From Dacryopinax spathularia (lineage: Eukaryota; Basidiomycota; Dacrymycetes; Dacrymycetales; Dacrymycetaceae): a stretch of 64,000 nucleotides of DNA. The stretch is taken from positions 310,001 to 374,000 of the forward strand of contig JBBPFI010000008.1 of the NCBI GenBank assembly GCA_037974965.1, given 5' to 3'. Every line of letters begins with the position of its first letter. Positions within the stretch are counted from its first letter, which is position 1. Below are positions 23,791 through 33,912 of this stretch, in pieces. The notes under the pieces are model-generated. The model saw nothing but the letters and a program-made list of their open reading frames with translations. It made no database searches and was not told the DNA's origin. The position numbers and the translations under genes are program-made.

Positions 23791-24381
23791 GTGTTTGACC
23801 TCGCGCATACAAGCCTCAACGCCTCTGGCAAAGCACCTGCTATCAATACGCTCTTCGATCGATTCGAGACAATATTCAAGCCCGAAAGGGGTTGTCGACC
23901 TGTTACCAAATATCACAAGTCCGCTCAAGCACAACACGACTGCGAGGCTCGCGAACGTAAAAAGAAAGAAGCCATTGCAAGAGGGAGTGAGACGGTCGTT
24001 CGAACCATCAAACGAAATGAAAGAACGCCGGTCGATGCAGTGTCCAGAACTGGGGAAACTTCAAAAGCACGTAATTGTACCAAAAATGATCCCGTGCCCC
24101 CCCAACAGCATAAACGGAAACGAGCGAAAGACGCCTCGCCAGGCCTTTTCTCGTCCGACACTGACGAAGACTTCACACGCTATGGCAATGGCCATCGAAA
24201 GCCAAAACGAGCGCGTCTGACTCGGTCCGAGGGAACGCAAGATTTCGCCGCCCAACAAGGTTGGGATGACGATATCCAGTTTGGACGCGACAAACACAGC
24301 ACTCAAGAAGCTCCACCTCCCAGTGCTACGCCCTTATCCACAGATGGGCCTCAGACAACACAGAGCAATTCGCCGGGATGA
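23791..24381 (+). CDS. hypothetical basic protein or gene fragment (196 aa)
   Basis: One open frame lying between the repeat fragment and repeat copy B. The N-terminal 30 residues could be folded (TLFDRFETIFKPERG); the rest is Lys/Arg- and Ser/Pro-rich and probably disordered, with possible nuclear-localisation clusters (HKRKRAK and RKPKRARL). No family recognised. The frame stops only about 30 bp before repeat copy B begins, so the repeat may have cut off its 3' end. It could also be a chance frame, though its length and composition make that less likely. Confidence 0.35.
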   Translation: MFDLAHTSLNASGKAPAINTLFDRFETIFKPERGCRPVTKYHKSAQAQHDCEARERKKKEAIARGSETVVRTIKRNERTPVDAVSRTGETSKARNCTKNDPVPPQQHKRKRAKDASPGLFSSDTDEDFTRYGNGHRKPKRARLTRSEGTQDFAAQQGWDDDIQFGRDKHSTQEAPPPSATPLSTDGPQTTQSNSPG

Positions 24382-24411
24382 TACAAATCGAGTCAGCCGT
24401 CACCAACACAT

Positions 24412-27304
24412 GTCGCACATACGAAACTCCGGCGATCCAAATATCGACCTCCGTCCTCAACAGGCAGTCAATCCCTATAACCTTTGTCTTTGCAACACAA
24501 AACCAGCCACACTCCAACTCCTCTCTTTTGGCACAAGCTAGTTCAGCTGAATCTTTGCAGAGCGCAGGGTTCCTTCACGGCCGGTCCATCTGTGCCCTGT
24601 CCGCTTGCCCCTCTGCCCGCCAGTCGGGAGTCCGTCAGTCCGCCAATCCGTCAGTCCGGCAATCCGTCAGTCCGGCAATCCGTCAGTCCACCAATGCGTC
24701 AGTCCACCAGTCCGTCAGTCCGCCAATCCGTCAGTCCGCCAATCCGTCAGTCCGCCAGTCCGTCGGTCCGCCAGTCCGTCAGTCCGCCAATCCGTCAGTC
24801 CGCCAATCCGCCAGTCCGCCAGTCCGCCAGTCCGCCAATCCGCCAGTCCGCCAGTCCGTCAGTCCGCCGACTTGCCAGTACCCATCATCGGGCTGCATTC
24901 AAGATCGCATCATCCTATACCAGACGCGCGCTGTACCACTTGACACCTCAACATTGTATAAAAGCATGCCTTTTGAGATCTGCCACGTCATACCTTGAGA
25001 TAAGTAGTGACTAGGGACCCAGTGTGCGCAGGAGCCCCCAAAACGGACCTCCGGCATGCTGAATGAGGACGTTCGGAGCTCCGGTTGAGGGCCTTTCATA
25101 GTACGCGGGTGGAAGGTGACCTTCCAAGTTCAAAGATAGCACATGCCAACGGACCTCCGGAATACACGATTTCGCCCTCAACAAGGCGGCAGACGATCCT
25201 TCGTCCGACTCGTTTATAGGATGGACTGAACCACTGAGCCCCTCGTTTCCGCTCCGAGGTGGAGACAAGTAGCCTTCCGTCACGTCTTTGTTGTGGCCAG
25301 ACAAAAGGACGTCCGGATCAGCGGGTTGCCGGAGGATCCGATCTCGCAGGTCCGCAGAAGTGCCCCGCTCCATTGAGAGTATTTTTACCTGGCAACTTCC
25401 GAGGAAGTAGGAAAGGAAAAAGAAATACAATGGTGTGACAGCCAATGTGGAGAATCCACTGGCACAAAAGACGTGTGTACTTCTTCCAGTTACAACTCAT
25501 CCGCGGCCGCGCGGTTCAGTGGGAAGTCCCGATCGAGCCGCAAGAAAGGAGGAAGACCATTAAGAGAGACAGAGACTAGGACTGGAAAATGAACAGTCCC
25601 CATCTTCCTCGGTAGGGAAACACAGGCCGGATTCACGGACCATGTGGCTACCCTAGGCTTACGGACTTCACAGGGAGACGAGTTGTAAACCCTCGTCGTG
25701 GGCACGGAGCTCCGTTTCGGCAATCTGTCTGGAATCATGCTAAACGGACGACCGTACATAAAAAGCGCCGGGCACATAACGAATTGCTCCTGGCGTGTAT
25801 CGTGACATGAAGGTCACTTCTACCATAACAAACTCAATGCGATCCAGTTCCTAAACGTACCCAACACTGTTTCGTCCGACTCGTGGACAGTGCGCAAAAG
25901 GCCTTTCAGGCTGATGCCGCCGTGGGCGTCACACTGGCAGGTGCGCGGGGAAAGTGACTTCCAGGCTAGAACACCCCGCATTCGATGACAAAATGCATTC
26001 ATTACGCAAAACCAGCAGGAACGTTGATTGAAACACTAAACCGGAGTTCCATTTGAACTTTTGGCCGCAAGGACTAGTTAAAGGTTCGGCTGACCATCTG
26101 GTCCAAGGTCTGCAACGGATAGGGCTGGAGTCACCAACCATTGCGCGGCACGGCTGGTCACACATTTGTCACCGGCGTTTACTTTCGGCCTCGGAGCAAA
26201 GCTGGAATCCATCAGGCGTTCTGAAGTTGTTGTTTGGGGGATTGGAGTTAGGATCCCGCATGGGCCGCGGGCCACAGACCACAATCGGAGCTCCGTTCTC
26301 TTCCTGTGTTGATTAGTCCGGACGGACGACGGTGTTCCGGTTCAAGCATTGCTGTAGCCCGTTGCAGCTGGATCTGATTCAGGTGTGCGACGGACGCTGC
26401 ACTGTCGTTGGATGCGAACTCCGGTCGGAGTCTTTAGAGGAAGTTTTGTTTTTCTGCTGTTCTTCGGTCAAGTTATTCACATCAATCAAGCCCATTGGGA
26501 CGACCGCGAAGACCAACGAATTGTCCGTTTCAGCCCATGTTGGGTCTTTACCTCTACGCGGGGACGACCAACTGCAGGTAGATCAGGGTTTATCTCTCCT
26601 TTGACGACGTACTTCTAGATCTCTTGTCGCCTCCTCAATGGGTCAGCGGGCCTCTGAACACCGTCTGACAGGAATGTTCCGGTGACTGACCATGGGGGAA
26701 GAGTTTAGGTGCCCTTCTGTTCAAGAGAGGGGGGGGGGGGACACTATGGTCGCAGTGCTTGTATGCCCTCCCGATGCAAAAGATTCCAGTTGGAAGGCGA
26801 AAACAGCTGACGCATCCATACAGGACGGAAATGTTGTTCTGCGTCATTCGTCAGCGGACATCCGCTAAGGAATGTGTCCTCTTGCGGAGGCAAATCCCGG
26901 TGACGCGAACACCCACAACGGAGAAGTCGTTGAGCGTTGTGGTCCAAACGGACATCCGCTTCAGCTCGATGTTTGCGCGGAGGCAATTCTAGGTGACGCA
27001 TACACCCACAACGGAGATGTCGCTGAGCGTTGTGTTCCAAACGGACATCCGCCTTATGCCCAGGTCTACCACGGAGCAGCGTTGTCCTCCAAACGGACAA
27101 CGGACATCCGCTTCACTCCCATGTCTACTGCGGAGGCAATTCTAGGCGACACATACACCCACAACGGAGATGCCGATCCATATTATTCATTGCCAAGACC
27201 ACCAATCAAGGTCTCCAAACCCTTTGCGCTGCAATGTGCAAAACGAGGACTGCGAGATCTATTTTGAAGCGATCCAAGCATGATACTGATACTTGGTCGG
27301 CTGC
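24412..27304 (+). repeat. 2.8-kb non-coding repeat, copy B
   Basis: Second copy of the element at 12507-15335, same orientation. It is longer only because its 8-bp array has eight more units; left of the array the offset is 11,905 bp, right of it 11,969 bp. A few substitutions fall in the ~200 bp left of the array and inside it; the 2.4 kb to its right is almost identical to copy A. Flanks differ from those of copy A: an unknown ORF on the left, and about 170 bp of unique DNA followed by the PIF1-like gene on the right. Confidence 0.9.
24621..24868 (+). repeat. 8-bp minisatellite, copy B (about 31 units)
   Basis: Same CAGTCCGN / CAATCCGT unit as at 12716-12899. The unit-variant pattern also differs slightly (for example CGGCAATC and TCGGTCC forms), so the array has changed since the duplication while its flanks have not. 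Confidence 0.95.
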
Positions 27305-27491
27305 CTTTAAACTTCTGCAACCCTCTCCTACAGGCTACGAGTCCCACGCGGAGCTGTTACGAATGTGTTCCCCCCATCATCTACAAATCATCGAACAGTT
27401 GAGAGTCGCTGGGAAGGCGGGCTGGTGGATCAAACACAGCTTTGGGAGTACTGCTGTACCATCGCTTGACCTTCCGATTAACACGAACCTG

Positions 27492-29400
27492 TTACACCGT
27501 GAATTCCTGAATACGTATCTGTGTGCGACCACTGACTGTGGATGGACTGAAAAGAAGTATCTGGAGTGACGCTACGCTCGTCGACCGGGATATTGCAGTA
27601 TATACGTGCCCTGTATTTCTGGTTAGCATATAAACAAGCCCAAGACGCCGGCTCACCATCCGCAAACGCCCCACACAGATTCATCTTCAAACGCCGGTAT
27701 GTCCTTCCTTGACTTCGATGGATTGTCATAGCAGCGCATACGATGATCGGGAGCTGTCCTTGCACATCAGCAACCGATATCTTCGAGCTCGGAATAATGC
27801 ATCCTCCGCTTACTTGGATGCGTTGGCAATCACCATATTCCCTTCCACCATCCATGAACAGCTCCGGTTCCACCAGAATGAAGTCTTTCCGATCGGCTGC
27901 GTCTGAGCGGACGAAAGCCACTACAGGCAGAGAGACGTTCTCGCTGCTCAGGTCAGTGCAAATGGGCTTCGTTTGGGTCGGCATCTGCTTGAGTCTGAGC
28001 ACGCTATGCCCACAGCTGTCCCACTCCTGTCGTGTGCAGAACGCTGCCACCATCCCCTCGCGGCCGTTTACCATAGACGCGTCCTCCCTGCTGTTCACGA
28101 CACGAATGACGTGTGCGCCGATCTTCAGTCCGAGTTCTCGCACGGCAGGGCAGCGATGGAGCATCTTCTCAGTCACATTGCCATCTTCAGGGCCGTCGTC
28201 AATGGCGCGATACACGTACACTGGACCGGGCATAGACACCAGCCTTCTTTTAATTGCACCATTGGCATCTTCTCGCATAGCGAAGCTAGTCAGCCAGTCA
28301 GATTGTGTCGTGATTCAAGCGGAATAGAGCTTGCAGTTCAATAGGTGGAACACCGTCCGCATATTCCACGCCTCTCGATAAGCCCTTCAATTTGTTGATA
28401 TCCACCTGCGTGAGTTCTCCAATGCGGAGACGATTTAGCAAATCGACCAGCTCTATCTGTATCATCAGCGCCATACCAACGCTCCCGTGCTGCATTTACA
28501 AGAGCGACTCACCCTGATCAAGCTGTCGGTGCACTTTTGTCAACGCGTATATCTTCGTGATGCATTGCCGCCATGACTTCGTCTCAAACGCAAAGGTGGG
28601 TTCAATCCCTCGAGGCGTAACAGGTGGCAGTTGGAAGAAGTCTCCCGAGATGATGAGCTGGGTTAATTTAGATTGCTGTGATGCGGTTCGCCAAAATGTG
28701 CTCAACTTGTATTGTACCGAACGGGCCCGTCTCTCCGCGAATTCTAGCTGCTGTTCCGCCGGCCGCCTCAAAAGCGTCGCCCTCGAGCATGGATACTAAG
28801 GGCCAGTTAATACAAGAAATAAACTAGTGGCAACACAGCACTCACTTTCTTCAATTATCCATACCTTGACTTCTTTGAACCTTTGCGTAAGCACCGGGCT
28901 CCTCAACACCCTCTGATACAGAGCGTCGGCGTCCACTTGTCCTGGCCATAGGCCACAAAAATTATGGAACGTCCTTCCACCCAGAGCATAGGCAGCTAGT
29001 CCTGTACTGGCCGTGACCGCCACGGCGTTCGGTTGATTGACATGATGTCCCATTCTTTCCGAAATAATATGCTTCAGGAGCATTGTCTTTCCACACCCTT
29101 GTATGCATGTGAGGTGGTACATATCGTGGTGATAAAACACAGCATCGACTTACCAGCCGGGCCAGTAATGAACAACGTCTCTCCATTCGCAGCCAGTCGC
29201 GCTATTTGCCGCTGTTCGTGCGTCAATTCTATCCACAACTCCTGATCGGGGTCCACCTGGTCGACTGTCTTGGCGCGACCACACCAATGCACGGGTTCGA
29301 TGCGTTCCAGAGGCAACCAGCCAGGCTTCTTGCTTGCTCTCGCGTCATCCTTCTTAACAACATCATCTATCGGACCTCGATCAAGAATGTTGAGGAGCAT
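27492..29400 (-). CDS. PIF1-like DNA helicase (512 aa), eight exons
   Basis: PIF1-family helicases unwind DNA 5'-3' and act at telomeres, G-quadruplexes and stalled forks. Exons: 29400-29154, 29097-28846, 28795-28707, 28657-28513, 28452-28335, 28285-27814, 27753-27657, 27610-27492; total 1539 nt, every join in frame. Motifs in order: LTHEQRQIARLAANGE, Walker A GPAGCGKT (built across intron 1), TASTGLAAYALGGRTFHNF, motif II WIIEEISML, motif III SGDFFQLPPV, VHRQLDQ, GVPPIEL, TIHRSQG, YTAISRSTS. Motif II has Glu where PIF1 proteins normally have Asp. Intron 5 (28286-28334) needs a GC-AG pair to keep frame; intron 6 (27754-27813) is 60 nt with no stop. No N-terminal extension or Helitron Rep domain is present. 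It is short but looks whole. Host gene or captured helicase cannot be told from sequence alone. Confidence 0.8.
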
Positions 29401-29436
29401 TTTCAGATCACTGAAGTCGACAGCGTGTGGAAAAGA

Positions 29437-29787
29437 ATGGCGCGACTGGAACAGACGCGGAACAACAACTGGGTGTCTCGAGTTGGCTGGGGTCCGTCCG
29501 CGCTGGGAGGAATCGCTGCGTCAGGGTCTCTGCAGCTGGAGCGGCTCTATACCCCAAACGGCGTTCCGTTTGCACGATTCTGCAAGCCCCTTCCTTCGCT
29601 GCCCAATACGGAGCTCGCATCTATATCTTCACTTCCAGGCGTAACGGCTGTTGCTCCTGTGCCATCCATCCTATCCGCCAGGGGCCTTTCGCTGCGTCCC
29701 GTATTCCCTCAGTTAGAACCGCACGACTCTCGCTTCTTGGAAGGATGGGTTGAGCCTGAAGCAGAGGGAACGGAGCTCCGATCCTAA
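29437..29787 (+). CDS. possible ORF or exon (116 aa), unknown
   Basis: An open frame just upstream of, and divergent from, the PIF1-like gene. The Trp/Gly-rich start (NNNWVSRVGWGPSALGG) and the Pro/Leu-rich remainder do not identify a family. The frame stays open upstream only because it runs antisense over PIF1 exon 1. The stop falls just after the decamer palindrome at 29771. Weak support. Confidence 0.2.
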   Translation: MARLEQTRNNNWVSRVGWGPSALGGIAASGSLQLERLYTPNGVPFARFCKPLPSLPNTELASISSLPGVTAVAPVPSILSARGLSLRPVFPQLEPHDSRFLEGWVEPEAEGTELRS

Positions 29788-30637
29788 AACGACTCAACCT
29801 CTTCCGACCGGTTCTCTCGTCCCGTGGGACACGGCTCTATTCCTCAAGTCAGGCGGGTTTTCGCATGCCAGTACGCAACATTGTCACAGCCTTGAGGCAA
29901 GAAGAGCGAAACTTAAGTCGAACTCGCTATAAGGATCCTGGGTGCCTACCGAAACGGACCTTACCACTGTTGCCGAATTCTGTCCTGAACGCTCATGAGG
30001 GTTGAGGAGCCCACATTCGCTGTCGAGACACATCGACCGACCGGGAGTGTATCTGGGCTGCAGTATGGTCAATTGGATTTGGGAAGGTAGGAGGAGCCAT
30101 CCCACCACAGGCAGCACCAACTTGTTGCCCGCCTTCCAATGTGTTCCAGGACATCGCGATCCCGCGTGGAAAGAACGGGAGTTTGCGGAGCAATCTTTGC
30201 GATCGGCCTGACAGATGTTTGATGTTTCTGAAGGGCAGCACCCGGTCAGACCGGAAAGGGACGCTTTGCTAGAACGGCCTTTGTCTTAGCTGTCGGCTTT
30301 GAGATACAGAGCGAACCCCAGTGGGCAACCTCAGGGAGCACATGACGGCAACCTTGCACTTGTTTGATTCCTTGGAAGGTGTGTGCTGAGGAGTACGACG
30401 GATTACAATGCAAATGGAGATGTAAACATAGAGTAAAGTGCATTTGGGAGGAACTTGTGTTACAATGCGTACGTGTGGGTCTACCGACGTATTCTCCGTC
30501 CGTCAGTGTCACCCTGTCCCGCAGCTCACTCCTGTGCGTATCACTCCGTGGATTCCACTCGTGAACGTAAAACAAGATGGTAGCTCTCCGGTCCTTTCCG
30601 AAGATGAAGCTCATCCCTCCTTCCACCCTTGATAGTT
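29788..30637. other. intergenic stretch, nothing firm
   Basis: Short open frames on both strands, none with coding support; no repeat recognised. Confidence 0.5.
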
Positions 30638-31643
30638 TCAGAAAGCAACGACATCCCATCCCGGTTCCCCCGGTTTCCTTCCAGCACGAAACATCATCTG
30701 AAGGCTTCTTCCGGCGCCAGTGTCTGTGATGCAGATCCTTGAGATTTCTGGAGCCAAACGCCGCATGTGTGCACACATCTCTTCATTCTCCTCTTGCAAG
30801 CCGGCGGACGGTAGATGAGCGGCAATAGACAGAGTTATCAACTGAGGCAAGCGAGTGAGGAAAATGAGGACGGAAGGGTCGCTCAACTCCTTGAACAGCT
30901 CCATGGATTTCAGTAGACATACCAACGAAAGTCAACGAAGGACAACTAAATACCTGATAATTGAGGCGAGTCGTGCGAATATGCAGCGTAGTGTAGGCGC
31001 TACCGCGACGAAGAAGCAGGGGAGCAATTTGGACGACGCTCCCCATGTCGCGCACGCAGACGCGCAGTAAGGAGAGAGTACGGCACTTGCAGATGTCCTC
31101 GCCAAGCTGGAATGCGAGAGACAGTTGTGCAAGAGGGGTTGACAGTTCCAGCGCAAGAAGGTTCTTATTCGGTATCAGGAAGGTAGATAGAGAGGCCGGT
31201 ACGCTTATCACTTCCAAACGAGGCAGCGCGCACTCGTCCAGCTGGGACACAGCAAGGAACAAGACCTCTTCAAGCGCGGGGTGAATAGCCAGGTCGCGAA
31301 GACTATGCATCGCCCGCAGCGCGCGTACAACAAGCCTTGTCACGGCAGTATGGGCCAGAGGAGTACCGGTAGGCAGACGATCCAGTACAAAGACTTCTAC
31401 GTATGCTGCGAGATAAGGCAACGTGTCGAGAGTTTGCAGAAGCTTGAGGTTTGCGGAGGATGTCAGTGCTTTATATAGCTGCGGTCTGCGGTAGACTAAG
31501 CGTTCTCGTCGGCGACGAAGAACACGGCAGGTGAAGCCTAGAGCATTCAGCGTTGCGAGATCTTTGCTAGCATCAACTTCGTCCATAATGTCAAGCAGGA
31601 GGTCAAGGGGATAAGGCGTTGCGGAAGGAAAGGTCGGCGACAT
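30638..31643 (-). CDS. F-box-like / leucine-rich-repeat-like protein 3 (313 aa)
   Basis: Two exons, 31643-30954 and 30889-30638, total 942 nt in frame; the 64-nt intron has a GTATTT donor and a CAAG acceptor. The N-terminus (PLDLLLDIMDEVDASKDLAT) matches the start of many Agaricomycete F-box proteins, followed by a Cys/Arg-rich helix (TCRVLRRRRERLVY) and then leucine-rich segments (LLALELSTPLAQLSLAFQL, LPQLITLSIAAHLP). It is shorter than the other two F-box-like genes here and may be a shorter member of the family. It probably acts as a substrate adaptor of an SCF ligase; no target can be inferred. Confidence 0.65.
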
Positions 31644-32082
31644 GACGAATATATGCGTTACAGGACGTCCTGGTGGATGGATACGAACGCGCGTCTGCAG
31701 CTGCCCTCAAATTCTGAAAGGGCTGCATCCAGACTAGCCGGAGTAGCGGTGTTCCACCAAGCATCGCAAATGTGAGGGCGGAGCTCCGAATTTACTGTCA
31801 CAACACGGCCTGCCCACTCACTCGGACCTAGGCTACACCACACCGTTGCAGCACGCCGTCCTCCCTCACAAATCGTTTCAGCTCACGACCACACGGGGAG
31901 AAGTCCTGACCTCATCGATAGAGATTGGGTTTCAGGAACTTCTGCTTGACATTGAAGAACGAACCGCAACCCATTAGGGCAAGTGGTTGCTTGTGCCCTG
32001 CCTCGTAGATTTGAAACTCAGCAGGCCGTGGGAGCGCAGGGGTACACCCTGCACAGCTCACCCTCTACACGCCTAATGGATC

Positions 32083-32514
32083 TATGGCCAAATCCTGGAA
32101 TGGTATTGCGAGTGCATTCACTGCATTGATCGAAGCTTGTGACGACTCCGTTCGCACTGTCTCCAATGCATGTGATGGGGGCAAGAACGGCCAGGTTGTA
32201 TTTCGGCCAGAGCCGAATTGCCTGAGATTGTCCTGGGTTAATCCGCTACCGTGACGGTATCCCCACCGGTTCACTGGCAGGGCGGTCTCACCACGGGTAC
32301 ACCTGCCGTCATGGTTCATGCGTCCACAGACTTCCAGCACCTCCCGGCGACTGCCTTTAATGGGGTTGGGAGTTGGAGCTCCACCGGGGCGCTCTCCCTT
32401 TGCAGCAGCACGACTACCCTGGGCACTCGACGATCTGATCTTCTCGACCTGAGAGCGCCTTCAATACCGCCCAGGCTGCCTTGGGGGGAAACATCGCAAT
32501 CCTTAGTCCAGTGA
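32083..32514 (+). CDS. possible two-exon gene or gene remnant, unknown
   Basis: A stretch from the ATG at 32083 reads well as protein (SWNGIASAFTALIEACDDS, then NACDGGKNGQVVFRPEPN). A GT donor follows at about 32237 and an AG acceptor near 32280, after which another frame stays open to 32514. Both parts look coding but the join is uncertain and no family is recognised. Confidence 0.25.
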
Positions 32515-33079
32515 AGGTATGCATAAGCAAGAAGCAGGTGCACCTTACGGTGGATCGATAACACCGTTATGAATTTGGCTAGTACAAGAAACTACAAGAA
32601 TCAATCCTGCGAAGGAGTGCTGCTACACGTGATCTCCTGCATTGCCGCGAGAAACTTGGACCCGCCTAAAGCGCTGTCCATCGCCTTGGACAGATAGCCA
32701 TGGGCGAATCGAAGCTCCCGATTGATCTCTGTGGATAAGGTAAGACATTATGGCATCACTACGGACGAAAAGCCCACACCCGATAACATAGAAGTGACAT
32801 CTCTAAAGGGCGTGTGGTGACACTGTTTCCGAGAGCTCGAAGCAGAAACCCTTTTGCGTGTCCTCTTCGCTACAACTCCCGCGATCCAGTTGTCGAAGAG
32901 ATCAAGCCGCTCCGCTGTAAGCGGTGTGGGATCTGGAATAGGTTGGTCCTTGCGGTAATCTACCGTAGATCAGCTATCCGCCGGGAGGAGGGACACGCTG
33001 CACACGTTTGAAAGAGCAGGACCGTTTCAAAGTATAACGACACTTCTGGCAACCCCACTCAGCCCGGGAGCTAGTAACG

Positions 33080-33620
33080 GCACGACCGCTTGCTCGGTGA
33101 GCCATGTCCTTGCGGGGACCTCCACAGTCAGTATAGCAGGCGCCGCTGGCTACATCGACGACCGCTCGAAAGAGGCACAAATCGCACTATGTGAGTTCGT
33201 TGAGAGGAATGCATGGCGCTATGGACGGAAGCACGAACAGTCGTTTGCGGACCAAGATTGGTAAGCATCTGCACGTCTACTCCTTCCACAAGCTTTCTTC
33301 GCAAGAATCGTACCGTATCTCGCCGCTGCCTTTCCCAAGAGCACATGATACTACTGGCGCCAGGATACCTCAAGGGATCGTCGTCGCTGTCCAGCGCGTC
33401 ACCGAGAAGCTCGTTGATAAAAGGTTCCAGCACTGCATGAACGGGCCAGCGCGTCGACAGTCTTCCGGCCTGTCCCAGTGGGAGATGCGTGGGACGGTGA
33501 AGGAGCTGGGCGTTTCGAGCCGGCTCTAGGTCCGCATGAAGGGAAGTCTCCTGGCGGATCACGGGGATCGATTCCAGAGTTTCCGAAGTTGCACGAGCCA
33601 TTTAATCCAGCAGAGATATA
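33080..33620 (+). pseudogene. possible gene remnant, unknown
   Basis: Two coding-looking patches on the plus strand: SIAGAAGYIDDRSKEAQIAL and on to about 33258, ending at a GTAAGC donor, and a second near 33480-33617 with GSIPEFPKLHEPFNPAEI before a stop. What joins them is unclear; a start codon and upstream exons are missing. Minus-strand frames over the same DNA are longer but look non-coding. Confidence 0.25.
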
Positions 33621-33825
33621 GTGTTGAAGGTGGCCAGATTTGGGTCACGGTGTTCACTCTGCTGTAGGGGTCCATAGGAACGCCACAATGAGCGCGTGCT
33701 CACAGCCACAGGGTGAGCTGTTGTGCAGTAGTGTCTGTTTCAAGCAGCTCAGCTCTTTAGCTGTTTGGTTTTCAGGTTTTGGATGATTCATCTTCAATTG
33801 CCTCGGTTGCTCAGTCCTGCAATCC

Positions 33826-33912
33826 GCGAGTTTATGAGTCCTTCAGTTCTTCAGTTCTTCAGTTTTTCAGTCCTTCAGTTTTCCAGTTTTACAGTTTGTT
33901 AGTCTGTCAGTC
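33826..33912 (+). repeat. degenerate 8-bp tandem array
   Basis: About ten imperfect units of the form TTCAGTYC / TTCAGTTT. Unit length and the CAGTYC core are the same as in the minisatellite inside the 2.8-kb repeat, which suggests an old, eroded relative. Confidence 0.6.

Noticed and set aside
27492-29400. Helitron origin of the PIF1-like gene
   Set aside because: No Rep domain, no CTRR hairpin end and a compact, fully spliced gene; not excluded but unsupported.
30246-30776. 176-aa minus-strand ORF next to F-box-like gene 3
   Set aside because: Overlaps the last exon of that gene in another frame and has no coding features.
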